From positions 1-15,345 of the forward strand of contig JAUZQI010000174.1 of the NCBI GenBank assembly GCA_030951095.1: 15,345 bases of DNA. Direction: 5' to 3'. The notes under the pieces were generated by a model that saw nothing but the letters and a program-made list of their open reading frames with translations, searched no databases and was not told the DNA's origin. Of the stretch, positions 1 through 9,000 are shown one piece after another. Numbering within the stretch: the first letter of the stretch is position 1; the number at the start of each line of letters is the position of its first letter. The translations under genes were made by a program, and so were the position numbers. This stretch comes from Mariprofundus sp. (GTDB lineage: Bacteria > Pseudomonadota > Zetaproteobacteria > Mariprofundales > Mariprofundaceae).

Positions 1-339
1 GGTATCAATGATGCGCCGGCATTGGCGGCCTCGCATGTCGGTATTGCCATGGGTACTGGCACCGATGTAGCCATGGAATCGGCCGGGGTCACATTGGTGA
101 AAGGCGAATTGACCGGCATTGTTCGCGCCCGCCGTTTATCACGCGCGACGATGAAGAATATCCGTCAGAATCTGTTCTTCGCTTTTATCTATAACTCCGC
201 AGGGGTGCCGATTGCCGCCGGGGTACTCTATCCAGTATTTGGATTGCTGCTGTCGCCGATTATTGCTGCGGCGGCCATGAGCTTTTCATCGGTGTCGGTG
301 ATTACCAATGCTCTGCGTTTGCGACACGCGAAATTGTAA
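1..339 (+). CDS. copA: Cu(I)-translocating P1B-type ATPase, C-terminal fragment (5' end outside window)
   Basis: The reading frame is open from base 1 and ends at TAA 337-339, giving 112 residues of a much longer protein (full-length CopA is normally about 750-850 residues). It opens with [20 protein letters not shown], the hinge of the P-type ATPase phosphorylation domain that binds Mg and ATP. Two membrane segments follow. The first fits the Cu(I) signature N-x6-YN-x4-P (from NLFFAFIYN) and the second fits M-x2-SS (MSFSS), ending in NALRLR. These two signatures are those described for the P1B-1 (Cu+) subgroup, so copper export across the inner membrane is the likely role. The next gene encodes an exported Cys-rich protein, consistent with a metal-handling locus. 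The N-terminal metal-binding domains, A-domain and DKTGT site lie upstream of the window. Confidence 0.93.
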   Translation, partial: GINDAPALAASHVGIAMGTGTDVAMESAGVTLVKGELTGIVRARRLSRATMKNIRQNLFFAFIYNSAGVPIAAGVLYPVFGLLLSPIIAAAAMSFSSVSVITNALRLRHAKL

Positions 340-742
340 CGTTACCAAAAAATCGCAAGAAAAACAGGAGATATCACTGATAACATTTAAACGGCTGTTA
401 AGTCTGTCGGCATTTGCCGTCCTGCTGACGCTCTGTAGTCAGGTCGGCATTTCGGATGCTCAGGCATCGGCGCTAAAGCGCGTTCCAACTGAGCAGGTCT
501 GTATGGTCAATGATGCAGTCATGGCGAAGAAGCAGATCCCGATTCCTGGTCAGGGTAAGCTATATTATGGTTGTTGTCAGATGTGTGTCAGCACGCTCAC
601 CAATGATGCAGGCGAACGGCAAGCCATTGATCCGGTAAGTGGAAAAGCTGTGGACAAGGCGACTGCCATCATCTGGGCACTGCCGGATGGTAAGGTGTTT
701 TATTTTGAGAATGAGGCGAACCTGAAAGCCTATGCGCGATGA
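308..742 (+). CDS. exported TRASH/NosL-like Cys-rich putative metal-binding protein
   Basis: A small protein of up to 144 residues. Residues 28-43 carry KR followed by a hydrophobic stretch and then a DAQA-S type cleavage region, so it looks like a Sec signal peptide. C43 is not in a convincing lipobox. The mature part has C65 (CMVND) and C89, C90, C93 (YYGCCQMC), a pattern like the TRASH/YHS treble-clef metal-binding families and NosL-type proteins. A conserved-looking [11 protein letters not shown] and FYFEN region follows. Its place just after copA suggests copper binding in the periplasm; that function is inferred. The start is uncertain. ATG 308 overlaps copA by 32 nt and has no clear ribosome site, whereas a good GGAG at 367-370 lies before non-ATG codons (CTG 377, ATA 380) that would give a normal-length signal peptide. 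Confidence 0.72.
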   Translation: MLCVCDTRNCNVTKKSQEKQEISLITFKRLLSLSAFAVLLTLCSQVGISDAQASALKRVPTEQVCMVNDAVMAKKQIPIPGQGKLYYGCCQMCVSTLTNDAGERQAIDPVSGKAVDKATAIIWALPDGKVFYFENEANLKAYAR

Positions 743-1031
743 CAAAGCAACTGTCCGGTGACAAGAGCCTTGCAAGAGCGGATGGCTTGCTGATTGCCGA
801 ATATTCCGGAAGACCATGAAGCACGCGATACTTATGGTGGGGTAATATAAAATCGGCAAAGTTCCGGAACATGCCGGTGATTTTGCCTTCCAGTGTCAGG
901 TGGGCATGTATCGAGGCACATTGCACATCCGTTAGATACAGCTGTACAGCTCTCCCATTTGTTTTGAAATTACACAAATTCGTTTTAAACCAAAGGTGAA
1001 GTATCACGCAGCTGGGGATATCCTTCGAGAT
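743..1031. other. intergenic region before nadB with small palindromes
   Basis: No convincing gene is present in these 289 bases. Visible structure: TTCCGGAA at 804-811 and the palindrome GTTCCGGAAC at 861-870; an inverted pair TTGCCGA (794-800) / TCGGCAA (853-859); and a 12-bp palindrome at 940-951. The A+T-rich stretch 961-995 probably holds the nadB promoter, but I cannot pick -35 and -10 boxes with good spacing. Confidence 0.4.
940..951. promoter_or_regulatory. 12-bp perfect palindrome upstream of nadB, possible operator
   Basis: AGCTGTACAGCT is a perfect palindrome about 80 bp before the nadB start codon. Its position would suit a repressor or activator site, but a 12-bp palindrome can occur by chance and I do not recognise it as the site of a known NAD-synthesis regulator. 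Confidence 0.22.
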
Positions 1032-2621
1032 ATGAAAGCACAGACAACACAACTGAAAACGGATTTTCTGATTATCGGCAGCGGCGCGGCCGGACTGCTG
1101 GCGGCGAGCAGGCTGGCGCCGCATGGCGACGTGATCATCGTCAACAAGGGCACGTTCAGAGACTCCAGCACATGGTATGCGCAGGGTGGCATTGCCGGCG
1201 TTTCTTCAAGTAAAGATACCTTCGAATCGCATGTGCAGGATACCCTGATTGCCGGGGCAGGGTTGTGTCATGAGGATGTGGTGCGAGCCATTGTAAATCG
1301 TGGCAGCGAAATTATTCAGGAACTGGAAGAAATCGGCACACCGTTCGATCAGCGCGATGGCGAACTACATTTGACCAAAGAGGGGGGGCACAGCAGCCGA
1401 CGCATCGCCCATGCCAAGGACGCGACTGGACAAGCAATAAGCAGGGCTCTGATGTCGCAAGTGGAGCCACAGGCCAATATTCAGCGACTGGAACAGCACA
1501 CAGCTATTGATCTGATTACCTCCCGGCGGCTGGGTAAAAATTATCAGAACCGATGCCTGGGCGCGTATGTTCTCAATCGGGATGGCGAAGTGCTAACCAT
1601 TGCCGCCCAACACACGGTTCTGGCTACTGGCGGCGCGGGCAAAGTTTATCTCTATACTTCCAATCCGCATCCGGCTTCCGGCGATGGCATTGCCATGGCC
1701 TGGCGCGCTGGTTGTTCAGTGATGAATCTGGAATTCATCCAGTTTCATCCCACCTGTTTGTTTGATCGAGAAGGCTCTAATATGTTGTTGTCCGAGGCAT
1801 TGCGCGGTGAAAAAGCACAGTTGGTGGATCGGGATGGCCGCCGTTTTGTGTTCGATTATGATCAACGCGGAGAGCTGGCGCCGCGCGATATTGTGGCGCG
1901 CGCCATTGATCATGAGATGAAAAAGCAGGGCGTGGACTGCATGTATCTGGATGCGCGTCCGATCGGGCGCAAGAAAATCGAGGATCATTTCTGCAATACT
2001 CACGCGCGATTGCTGGAGCTCGGTCTGGATATAACCAACGAACCCATTCCCATAGTGCCAGCGGCGCATTATCTGTGCGGCGGCATCAAGGCGGATGTGC
2101 ACGGGCGCACCGATATTGCAGGCTTATACGCCATCGGTGAAACCGCCGGAACCGGTTTGCACGGGGCAAACCGGTTGGCCAGTAATTCATTGCTGGAATG
2201 TCTGGTAATGGCCGATTATTGCGCGACTGATATTCTGAAACAGCCGATTCCATCGGATTGCCCGGTTCCGGTCTGGGATGATTCGGGCATTGTGCCTGAA
2301 AACGAACGTATTCAGATCAAGCAGAACTGGGATGAGATTCGCGCCACTATGTCTCACTATGTCGGCATCGTTCGCTCCGATGAACGTTTACGGCGGGCAC
2401 GCAGACGTTTGCGTTTGATTCAGGAAGAGATTGCTTCCTATTACTGGATGCATCCGGTCTCCCAAGATTTGCTGGAGTTGCGCAATCTGGCACTGATGGC
2501 GGAATTGATTGTGCTGAGCGCCCAGCAACGGCATGAATCGCGCGGGCTGCACTATTCCACGGATTATCCGCATACAGATGAACATGCCAAAGACACTATT
2601 TTGAGGCCGGATGATTTGTGA
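1032..2621 (+). CDS. nadB: L-aspartate oxidase
   Basis: The flavoprotein that oxidises L-aspartate to iminoaspartate, the first step of de novo NAD synthesis; NadA uses the product with dihydroxyacetone phosphate to make quinolinate. From ATG 1032 the protein has 529 residues (E. coli NadB 540). The FAD-binding GSGAAGL is at residues 16-22, followed by STWYAQGGIAG. The HSSRRIAHAKDATG segment, H239 (FHPT), R285 (APRDIV) and R381 (GANRLASNS) match the positions of the E. coli active-site His244, Arg290 and Arg386. The C-terminal helical domain is complete. An upstream in-frame GTG at 996 would add 12 residues without family support; I chose ATG 1032 because it leaves the usual short leader before the Rossmann motif, although its ribosome site (GGGGA 1013-1017) is rather distant. 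The stop overlaps the acyP start, implying translational coupling. Confidence 0.95.
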   Translation: MKAQTTQLKTDFLIIGSGAAGLLAASRLAPHGDVIIVNKGTFRDSSTWYAQGGIAGVSSSKDTFESHVQDTLIAGAGLCHEDVVRAIVNRGSEIIQELEEIGTPFDQRDGELHLTKEGGHSSRRIAHAKDATGQAISRALMSQVEPQANIQRLEQHTAIDLITSRRLGKNYQNRCLGAYVLNRDGEVLTIAAQHTVLATGGAGKVYLYTSNPHPASGDGIAMAWRAGCSVMNLEFIQFHPTCLFDREGSNMLLSEALRGEKAQLVDRDGRRFVFDYDQRGELAPRDIVARAIDHEMKKQGVDCMYLDARPIGRKKIEDHFCNTHARLLELGLDITNEPIPIVPAAHYLCGGIKADVHGRTDIAGLYAIGETAGTGLHGANRLASNSLLECLVMADYCATDILKQPIPSDCPVPVWDDSGIVPENERIQIKQNWDEIRATMSHYVGIVRSDERLRRARRRLRLIQEEIASYYWMHPVSQDLLELRNLALMAELIVLSAQQRHESRGLHYSTDYPHTDEHAKDTILRPDDL

Positions 2622-2890
2622 AGGGCTGTTTGAGTGTGCATATTCAGGGGAGAGTGCAGGGCGTGGGTTTTCGTTATTACACCCAACTCGAGGCGCAACG
2701 GCTGGGCGTTTGTGGTTGGGTGCGCAACCAACCCGATGGCAGTGTCGAAGCATGCATCTGCGGAAATGCAGAATCGCTAGCGACCATGCAAGCGTGGTTA
2801 AACCATGGCCCGAACTATGCACAAGTGGAGCATATCGAATTTTCTGCTGGTCATTTGCCCGATAACTGCAATGATTTTCGCATTGTTTGA
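2618..2890 (+). CDS. acyP: acylphosphatase
   Basis: A 90-residue enzyme that hydrolyses acyl phosphates to carboxylate and phosphate. The family motif GRVQGVGFR lies at residues 11-19 with catalytic R19, and VRNQPDGSVE supplies catalytic N37; length and the overall ferredoxin-like layout are normal for the family. It starts at GTG 2618, which overlaps the nadB stop by 4 nt (GTGA), so it is very likely translated from the nadB message by coupling. The physiological role of small bacterial acylphosphatases is generally unclear and the pairing with nadB does not explain it. Confidence 0.93.
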   Translation: MKGCLSVHIQGRVQGVGFRYYTQLEAQRLGVCGWVRNQPDGSVEACICGNAESLATMQAWLNHGPNYAQVEHIEFSAGHLPDNCNDFRIV

Positions 2891-2913
2891 AGGGTAAAAG
2901 AGTCAAAAGCATT

Positions 2914-2924
2914 TACCGCAAAGG
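2914..2924 (+). repeat. left arm of a CCGCAAAGG-type inverted repeat
   Basis: TACCGCAAAGG at 2914-2924 is followed directly by the related TACGCAAAGG at 2925-2934. The reverse complement of the 11-bp unit occurs at 3160-3170 (CCTTTGCGGTA). Together they bracket the MITE-like element. I recall similar CCGCAAAGG intergenic repeats from other bacteria, but cannot verify that here. Confidence 0.55.
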
Positions 2925-2984
2925 TACGCAAAGGTAATTTGTAACAGGATTTGAATGATGTGTTCGAATATACTGTGGGCTCAA

Positions 2985-3136
2985 GAGCCACTTGCAAAAG
3001 TCGTGAATGACGATTTACTTTCCCACTCCGACGGACTGCAAACTGGAGTTTTGGAGAATGGCATCACCAGGCCCCTCATTCCATTCCAAAAATTCACTCG
3101 AAGTGGGGTTGCAACTCAGACTTTTGCAAGTGGCTC
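2985..3136. mobile_element. MITE-like element, copy 1 (152 bp)
   Basis: The element begins with GAGCCACTTGCAAAAGTC and ends with its exact reverse complement, an 18-bp perfect terminal inverted repeat. The 4-bp direct repeat TCAA flanks it on both sides (2981-2984 and 3137-3140), as expected for a target-site duplication. The interior is partly self-complementary: CCCACT(C/T)CGA occurs subterminally on both sides, and TTTTGGA..AATGG faces CCATTCCAAAA around the middle, so the RNA or single strand could fold into a long imperfect hairpin. It has no room for a transposase and must have been mobilised in trans. A diverged copy lies at 9643-9803. It is inserted between acyP and hemH. The transposase family is not identified. 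Confidence 0.85.
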
Positions 3137-3159
3137 TCAAGAAAGCCCTTTATTGTCTT

Positions 3160-3170
3160 CCTTTGCGGTA
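3160..3170 (-). repeat. right arm of the CCGCAAAGG-type inverted repeat
   Basis: CCTTTGCGGTA is the reverse complement of 2914-2924. Without the 152-bp element and one TSD copy the arms would be about 80 bases apart. The arm runs into an A+T-rich TATAAAAT (3169-3176) just upstream of hemH, which may be a -10 region, but no well-spaced -35 was found. Confidence 0.5.
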
Positions 3171-3193
3171 TAAAATGTTTTTTTGGAGATTGA

Positions 3194-4210
3194 ATGGATT
3201 TTAGCGCAAAATGGGATTTTGATCATGAACATCCTGTCAGCACAGGTGTTTTGCTGACCAATCTGGGTACGCCGGAAGCGCCGACCAAATCCGCTTTGCG
3301 CACCTACCTGAAAGAATTTCTGTGGGATCCTCGCGTGGTGGAACAACCGCGCTGGCTGTGGTGGCTTATTCTCAATGGTGTGATTCTTAATACGCGCCCG
3401 GCCAAATCGGCAGCATTGTATCAGTCCGCTTGGACAGAACAGGGTTCTCCATTGCTCGCTACCGGAAAAAAACAACGCCATGCATTGCAACAGTCACTGC
3501 GCGAATCAATGGGTGAGGCCGTGCATGTGGAACTGGCCATGCGTTACGGTAATCCGTCTATCCAAACGGGGCTGGACGCCCTGCGCGAAAAGAATTGCAG
3601 AAAAATCGTCATCCTGCCGCTGTATCCGCAATATTCGGCGACTACAACCGGCTCTACATTCGATGCCGTTGCCGATGTGTTGAAAACATGGCGTCGTGTT
3701 CCGGAACTGCATTTGATTGACGCCTATCATCAACATCCCGCCTATATCTCAGCATTGGCCGATAGCGTTCGAATGCATTGGGCCGAGCATGGCGAGCCTG
3801 AGCGTTTACTGATGAGTTTTCACGGTATCCCCGAACGTTATTTCAAGTCGGGCGACCCGTATCCATGCCAGTGCCGAAGCACAGCACGGTTATTGCGCGA
3901 GGAACTCGGGCTGGATGAAGAAAGGGCGCAGGTATCGTTTCAGTCGCGTTTTGGTAAAGAACCGTGGGTACAGCCCTATACCGATGAAACCTTGAAAGTA
4001 TGGGGCAAAGATGGCGTGAAATCCGTCGATGTCATCTGCCCCGGATTCGCCGCCGACTGTCTGGAAACGCTGGAAGAAATCGGCATCGAAAACCGCGATT
4101 ATTTTCTCTCTGCCGGAGGTGAACAATATCGCTATATCCCCGCTCTGAATGATAGCGCAGCCCATATCTTCGCGCTAAAACAGCTTATTTTAGCGTGCAT
4201 TAAGAATTAA
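3194..4210 (+). CDS. hemH: ferrochelatase
   Basis: Inserts Fe2+ into protoporphyrin IX to make protoheme, the last step of the classical heme pathway. The 338 residues are typical for the proteobacterial family. Recognisable parts are LLTNLGTPEAPT near the N-terminus, WDPRVVEQPRWLWW, the LPLYPQYSATTTGS substrate-cleft segment, SFHGIP with the metal-binding H210, and DCLETLEE with E291. H210 and E291 keep the spacing of the His/Glu pair of known ferrochelatases. GDPYPCQC is followed by the usual QSRFG(K)EPW segment. ATG 3194 is preceded by GGAG at 3184-3187. It is expressed from its own region downstream of MITE copy 1, so the element may influence its transcription. Confidence 0.96.
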   Translation: MDFSAKWDFDHEHPVSTGVLLTNLGTPEAPTKSALRTYLKEFLWDPRVVEQPRWLWWLILNGVILNTRPAKSAALYQSAWTEQGSPLLATGKKQRHALQQSLRESMGEAVHVELAMRYGNPSIQTGLDALREKNCRKIVILPLYPQYSATTTGSTFDAVADVLKTWRRVPELHLIDAYHQHPAYISALADSVRMHWAEHGEPERLLMSFHGIPERYFKSGDPYPCQCRSTARLLREELGLDEERAQVSFQSRFGKEPWVQPYTDETLKVWGKDGVKSVDVICPGFAADCLETLEEIGIENRDYFLSAGGEQYRYIPALNDSAAHIFALKQLILACIKN

Positions 4211-4254
4211 GAATAGTGAAGTGAGAAAGCCTTGTTCTTCACCTTTCTCTATTC
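4211..4254. repeat. imperfect inverted repeat between hemH and cstA
   Basis: GAATAG (4211-4216) and AGAAAG (4224-4229) can pair with CTTTCT (4243-4248) and CTATTC (4249-4254), leaving a 7-base bulge on the left arm. There is no T tract after it, so it is not a standard intrinsic terminator; it may be an RNA hairpin at the hemH 3' end or chance. Confidence 0.3.
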
Positions 4255-4306
4255 ACAATTTCCACGCCCCCTTCGCTGCTCACAAACACATCTACAGGAG
4301 AAATAA

Positions 4307-6001
4307 ATGAGCCCAGTCGTTATGGCAATCACAGTGCTTTGTTTCTACATGCTGTTTTATCGTTTTTATGCCAAGGGAGTGCTGGCTAAAAAAATCTTTG
4401 AACTGGACGATAGCGATCCGACTCCGGCGCATACCATGCGCGATGATGTCGACTATATCCCGACCAATAAATATGTGCTGTTTGGCCATCATTTCGCTTC
4501 CATTGCCGGCCTTGCGCCGATGCTGGGGCCTGCCATTGCAGTGATTTGGGGTTGGGTTCCTGCGCTATGCTGGGTTGTGTTTGGAACCCTTCTGGTTGGC
4601 GCCGTGCATGATTTTTCGGCGCTGGTGCTCTCGATTCGCCATAAAGGCCAAAGTGTCGGCACAATTGCCCGCGATGTTATCAGCCCGCGAACACGATTAT
4701 TATTTCTGCTGGTAATTTTCTTCCTCGTTGCACTTGCCATGGGCGTATTCGTATTGGTGATTTCCGGACTGTTTGCCGCCCCTGATGCGGCCAATATTCC
4801 TGCTACGGCGCATCCGGAAGCGGTATTTCCGACCTATTCGCTGATGCTGATTGCCATGGTGATCGGATTTTTGGTTTATAAGAAGAACATGCCATTGTGG
4901 CCCATGATCGGCGTGGGGTTTGTGCTGATGCTGATTACCACCCGCATCGGTCTGGACATGCCGGTGACCGGATTTTCCGCCGGCGACTGGACATGGTCGC
5001 TGTTGATTTACGCCTTTATCGCCAGCGTGCTGCCTGTCTGGTTACTGCTACAACCGCGTGATTTTCTCAATTCGCTGTTATTGTATCTGGCTCTATTCTC
5101 CATGCTGGCCGGATTCTTCATCCTGTCCCCGGACTGGGTTGCGCCTGCCATTAACCCGAATCCGGTTGGCGCACCACCGATGATGCCCTTTCTGTTCATT
5201 GTCATCGCCTGCGGTGCGGTTTCCGGTTTCCACGGCTTAGTCGCATCGGGCACAACCTCGAAACAATTAAGTCGGGAAAGCGATGCACCATTTGTCGGTT
5301 ATGTCGGCATGGTAGGCGAATCATTGCTGGCCTTATTGGCAGTGTTGGCCACCACTGCGGGAGCGTTTGCCACACGGGCCGATTGGGAAGCCTTCTACGG
5401 ATCATGGGACAAAGCCGCCGGCCTGCATCAAAAACTCGGCGTATTTATTCAGGGCAATGCCAACTTCATTCATCAGCTCGGGATTCCGCTGGATTATGCT
5501 GCTGCATTTATTTCGGTGGTCGTGGTCGGTTTTGCCATGACCTCGGTGGATACCGGTGCGCGGTTGCTACGTTTTAATCTGGAAGAAATCGGCCAGACCC
5601 TTGGTGTTAAAATATTGGGCAATCGTTATGTAGCGACAGCTTTGGCGGTGGCTGCAATTGGATTCTTTGCCTTTTTCAAAATGGACGGCAAACCCGCCGG
5701 CTTATTTTTATGGACGTTATTCGGCACTACCAATCAGATTTTGGCCGGGCTGACCCTGCTCACTGTGACAATCTATCTGTATCGTAAAAAGAAACCGATT
5801 CTGTACACCTTGTTGCCTATGCTACTGGTGCTCGGTGCCACCATTTCCGGCATGGTCATGGGTATCGTCAAAGCCATCGGCAAGGATCAGTGGACGGTTG
5901 CAGCCGTTGGCGCAGTGATTTTCATATTGGCAGGATGGGTGTTGGTCGAAGCTCTGATTGTGGTCAAAAAAGTAAGAGCTGAAAGAGCAGGTACCAAGTA
6001 A
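4307..6001 (+). CDS. cstA: CstA-family carbon starvation protein / peptide or pyruvate transporter
   Basis: A 564-residue, highly hydrophobic inner-membrane protein. The N-terminal region with DDVDYIPTNKYVLFGHHF followed by LAPMLGPAIAVIWGW is the hallmark of the CstA family (PF02554). GAVHDFSALVLSIRHKGQS and SGFHGLVASGTTSKQL are further family blocks. Many membrane spans continue to a basic C-terminus. It is shorter than E. coli CstA (701 residues) and BtsT (716), as in the short form common in other bacteria. E. coli members are linked to peptide uptake and pyruvate uptake, so the substrate here is undecided. AGGAG at 4296-4300 is well placed for ATG 4307. No two-component regulator such as BtsSR is adjacent. 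Confidence 0.93.
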   Translation: MSPVVMAITVLCFYMLFYRFYAKGVLAKKIFELDDSDPTPAHTMRDDVDYIPTNKYVLFGHHFASIAGLAPMLGPAIAVIWGWVPALCWVVFGTLLVGAVHDFSALVLSIRHKGQSVGTIARDVISPRTRLLFLLVIFFLVALAMGVFVLVISGLFAAPDAANIPATAHPEAVFPTYSLMLIAMVIGFLVYKKNMPLWPMIGVGFVLMLITTRIGLDMPVTGFSAGDWTWSLLIYAFIASVLPVWLLLQPRDFLNSLLLYLALFSMLAGFFILSPDWVAPAINPNPVGAPPMMPFLFIVIACGAVSGFHGLVASGTTSKQLSRESDAPFVGYVGMVGESLLALLAVLATTAGAFATRADWEAFYGSWDKAAGLHQKLGVFIQGNANFIHQLGIPLDYAAAFISVVVVGFAMTSVDTGARLLRFNLEEIGQTLGVKILGNRYVATALAVAAIGFFAFFKMDGKPAGLFLWTLFGTTNQILAGLTLLTVTIYLYRKKKPILYTLLPMLLVLGATISGMVMGIVKAIGKDQWTVAAVGAVIFILAGWVLVEALIVVKKVRAERAGTK

Positions 6002-6051
6002 TACGGTGCCAACAGCGTATCCACATGATGTTTCCGGCGGGTGCAAAATAA

Positions 6052-9000
6052 ATGCGCCAGCGGTATGCTCGCGGGATGCGTTTCGCTCCATTTGTTCATC
6101 TTCACAACCACTCGGATTTCTCCCTGCTAGGGGCAAGCACGTTAGTCGATAGCCTGCTCAAAAGGGCGGTCGAGCTTAAGCAGCCAGCGGTGGCACTAAC
6201 TGATTATGGCAACCTGTTCGGAGCTATCGAGTTTTATAGCAAAGCCATGCGCATGGGTATCAAGCCGATTTTGGGCTGTGAAATCTATCTCTGCGATGAC
6301 CACACCAAACGTGTGTCCGAAGGACCGAGAGGACCAAAATTTCAGCAGCTCGTGCTGCTGGCCCGCAATAATCACGGCTGGAAAAACCTGATAAAGCTGA
6401 TTTCCATCTCTTATCTGGACGGTTTCTACTATAAACCGCGAGTTGGAAAACCATTGTTGGCCGAGCATAGCGATGGTTTGATTGCACTCTCATCCGGCTG
6501 GAATGGTGAAGTGGAGCAACTGCTGCAAAAAGGAGACAGACCAGGGGCCAGACAGGCAGCACTGGCTTACAAACAGATGTTTCACGACAACTGTTTCTTC
6601 CTTGAGTTGCAACGCCATGGTGCAGTCGGGCAGGAAGATATGAACAGGCAACTGATTGCGTTGGCGCATGAACTCGACATCCCGCTGGTAGCCAGTAACA
6701 ACTCTCATTTTCTGTCTCGCGAAGATTTTCAGGCATTTGAGGCCATGATTGCCCTGCAACAAAACCGCAAATTGAACGATGAGGTGTCAGGTTTTTTTAC
6801 ACCGGAATATTATCTGAAATCGTATGAAGAAATGACCGAATTATTTGAAGATATCCCCGAAGCGCTGGAAAACAGCATGCATATCGCAAATCGCTGCAAT
6901 GTGGATCTGCAATTCGGCCACTACCAGTTGCCGGATTTTCAGCCACCGGTGGATATGGAGTTGAGCGCTTATATGCGCCTGCAGTCCCGTGAAGGGCTGG
7001 ATGCCCGTTGGCCTGCTATTGTTGCCGGCAGCCCCGATGCTGATCGACAGGTCTATGATGACCGTCTGGCCTTTGAGTTGGATATTATTGAAAAAATGAA
7101 GTTTCCCGGTTATTTCCTGATCGTCTCGGATTTCATTACATGGTCGAAAAATCAGGGCATTCCAGTCGGCCCTGGCCGTGGCTCCGGTGCCGGATCTCTG
7201 GTTGCTTACTGCCTGAAAATAACCGACCTTGACCCAATCAAGTATGGCCTGCTGTTTGAGCGCTTTCTCAATCCGGAACGCGTTTCCATGCCGGACTTTG
7301 ATATCGATTTCTGCATGAGCCGCCGTGAAGAAGCAATTCGCTATGTCACCAACAAATACGGTGAGGATAAAGTATCCCAGATTATCACTTTCGGTTCGAT
7401 GAAGGCCAAGGCGGTGATCCGCGATGTTGGCCGGGTACTGGACATGGAACTGGCCAAGGTCAATACCATTGCCAAGCTGGTTCCAAACAATCTGAACATG
7501 ACGCTAGAAAAAGCACTGGTGGAAGAACCCAAACTGACCAAAATGATAGAACAGGATGATGAGGTTGCGCGTCTGTTTGATCTGGCCAGAAGGCTGGAAG
7601 GCTGCCACCGTAATGCCGGCAAACATGCTGCCGGCGTGATTATCAGCCGTGAACCGTTGACCGAAACAGCGCCGCTATTCAAGGTCGCCGGCGAAGAAGG
7701 AAAAGTGGTGCAGTGGGATATGGCCAATGTCGAAAAAGTTGGCCTGATAAAGTTCGACTTTCTGGGGCTGAAAACGCTCACTGTCATTGATATCGCCTGC
7801 AAGCTGCTCAAGCAGTACGACCCTCGCCCCGCAGCACAACATTTTGATATTACCACCATTCCAATGGACGATGCTGCCACCTTCAAACTGATGCAGCGTG
7901 GTCAAACCGGTGCTGTATTTCAGGTGGAATCCTCCGGTATGCGTGATCTGCTTACCCGTCTGCGCCCCGATTGTTTTGAGGATATTATTGCACTGGTGGC
8001 ACTGTATCGACCCGGGCCTCTCGAGTCAGGCATGGTAGATACATATATCGAATGCAAACACGGTCGCCAGGAAATTGTGTATCCGCTGCCACAGCTGAAA
8101 CCGATTCTGCAGGAAACCAATGGCGTGATTCTGTATCAGGAACAAGTGATGCAGATTGCCCAGGTACTTGCAGGTTTTACTCTCGGACAGGCTGATATGC
8201 TGCGCCGTGCCATGGGCAAGAAAAAACCGGAAGAGATGGCCATTCAACGTAAAATTTTCATGGCCGGTGCCGAACAACAGAAGATCAACCTCGACAAAGC
8301 CGAACAAATTTTCGATCTGATGGAGAAATTCGCCGGTTACGGTTTCAACAAATCCCATTCGGCTGCCTACGCGCTGATATCTTATCAAACCGCCTATCTC
8401 AAAGCCCATTTCCCGCATGCTTTCATGGCCGCCACGCTTTCCTGCGATATGGGTAATACCGACAAGATAGCCATTCTTGTAACAGACTGCCGTAATATGG
8501 GTATCGAGATTTTGCCGCCGCATATCAATGCATCGGACTGGGAATTCCGACCGGAAAATGATGCGATTCGTTATGGTTTGGGAGCCATCAAAGGCGTTGG
8601 AGAAGCGGCAGTTCGGGCTGTTGTTGCTGAACGCAAAAGCAACGGCACGTTTGCCAGCTTTGAAGATTTAATGATGCGCAGCCCCGCCCGCACACTCAAT
8701 AAACGCATTATGGAAGCGCTGATCAAGTCAGGCGCATTGAATGAGCTTATTCCACACCAGCAGGCAGCCCTTGAAGGACTTTCCGATACCCTTGAACAAC
8801 TAAATCGTACACGTAAGGAGTTTACTTCCAACCAGTCCGCCCTGTTTGAGCTGGCTGAACCCGAAAGTCATCAGAATTTTCCGCTGATCCAGGTGTGGAG
8901 TCCCGGAGAATGTTTGCAAGCCGAACGCGAAGTGCTGGGCTTCTATCTGACCGGACATCCGCTGGAAGCATATCTGAATTTATCCAGTGGACTGGGCAAC

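Noticed and set aside
2388..2912. Long minus-strand ORF opposite nadB/acyP, and similar antisense ORFs opposite dnaE, cstA and accA
   Set aside because: They are frame shadows of well-supported genes; their translations look like reverse-strand noise and match no family I know.
2955..3204. Short ORFs across copy 1 (and the similar ORF at 9592-9816) that share translated stretches such as EPLAKVVN
   Set aside because: The shared peptide comes from the shared repeat DNA. The frames diverge in the middle of the element, lack convincing ribosome sites and run into flanking sequence, so they are not a conserved gene.
4211..4254. Inverted repeat after hemH as an intrinsic terminator
   Set aside because: The stem is interrupted by a bulge, A+T-rich and not followed by a T tract, so I list it only as a weak repeat.
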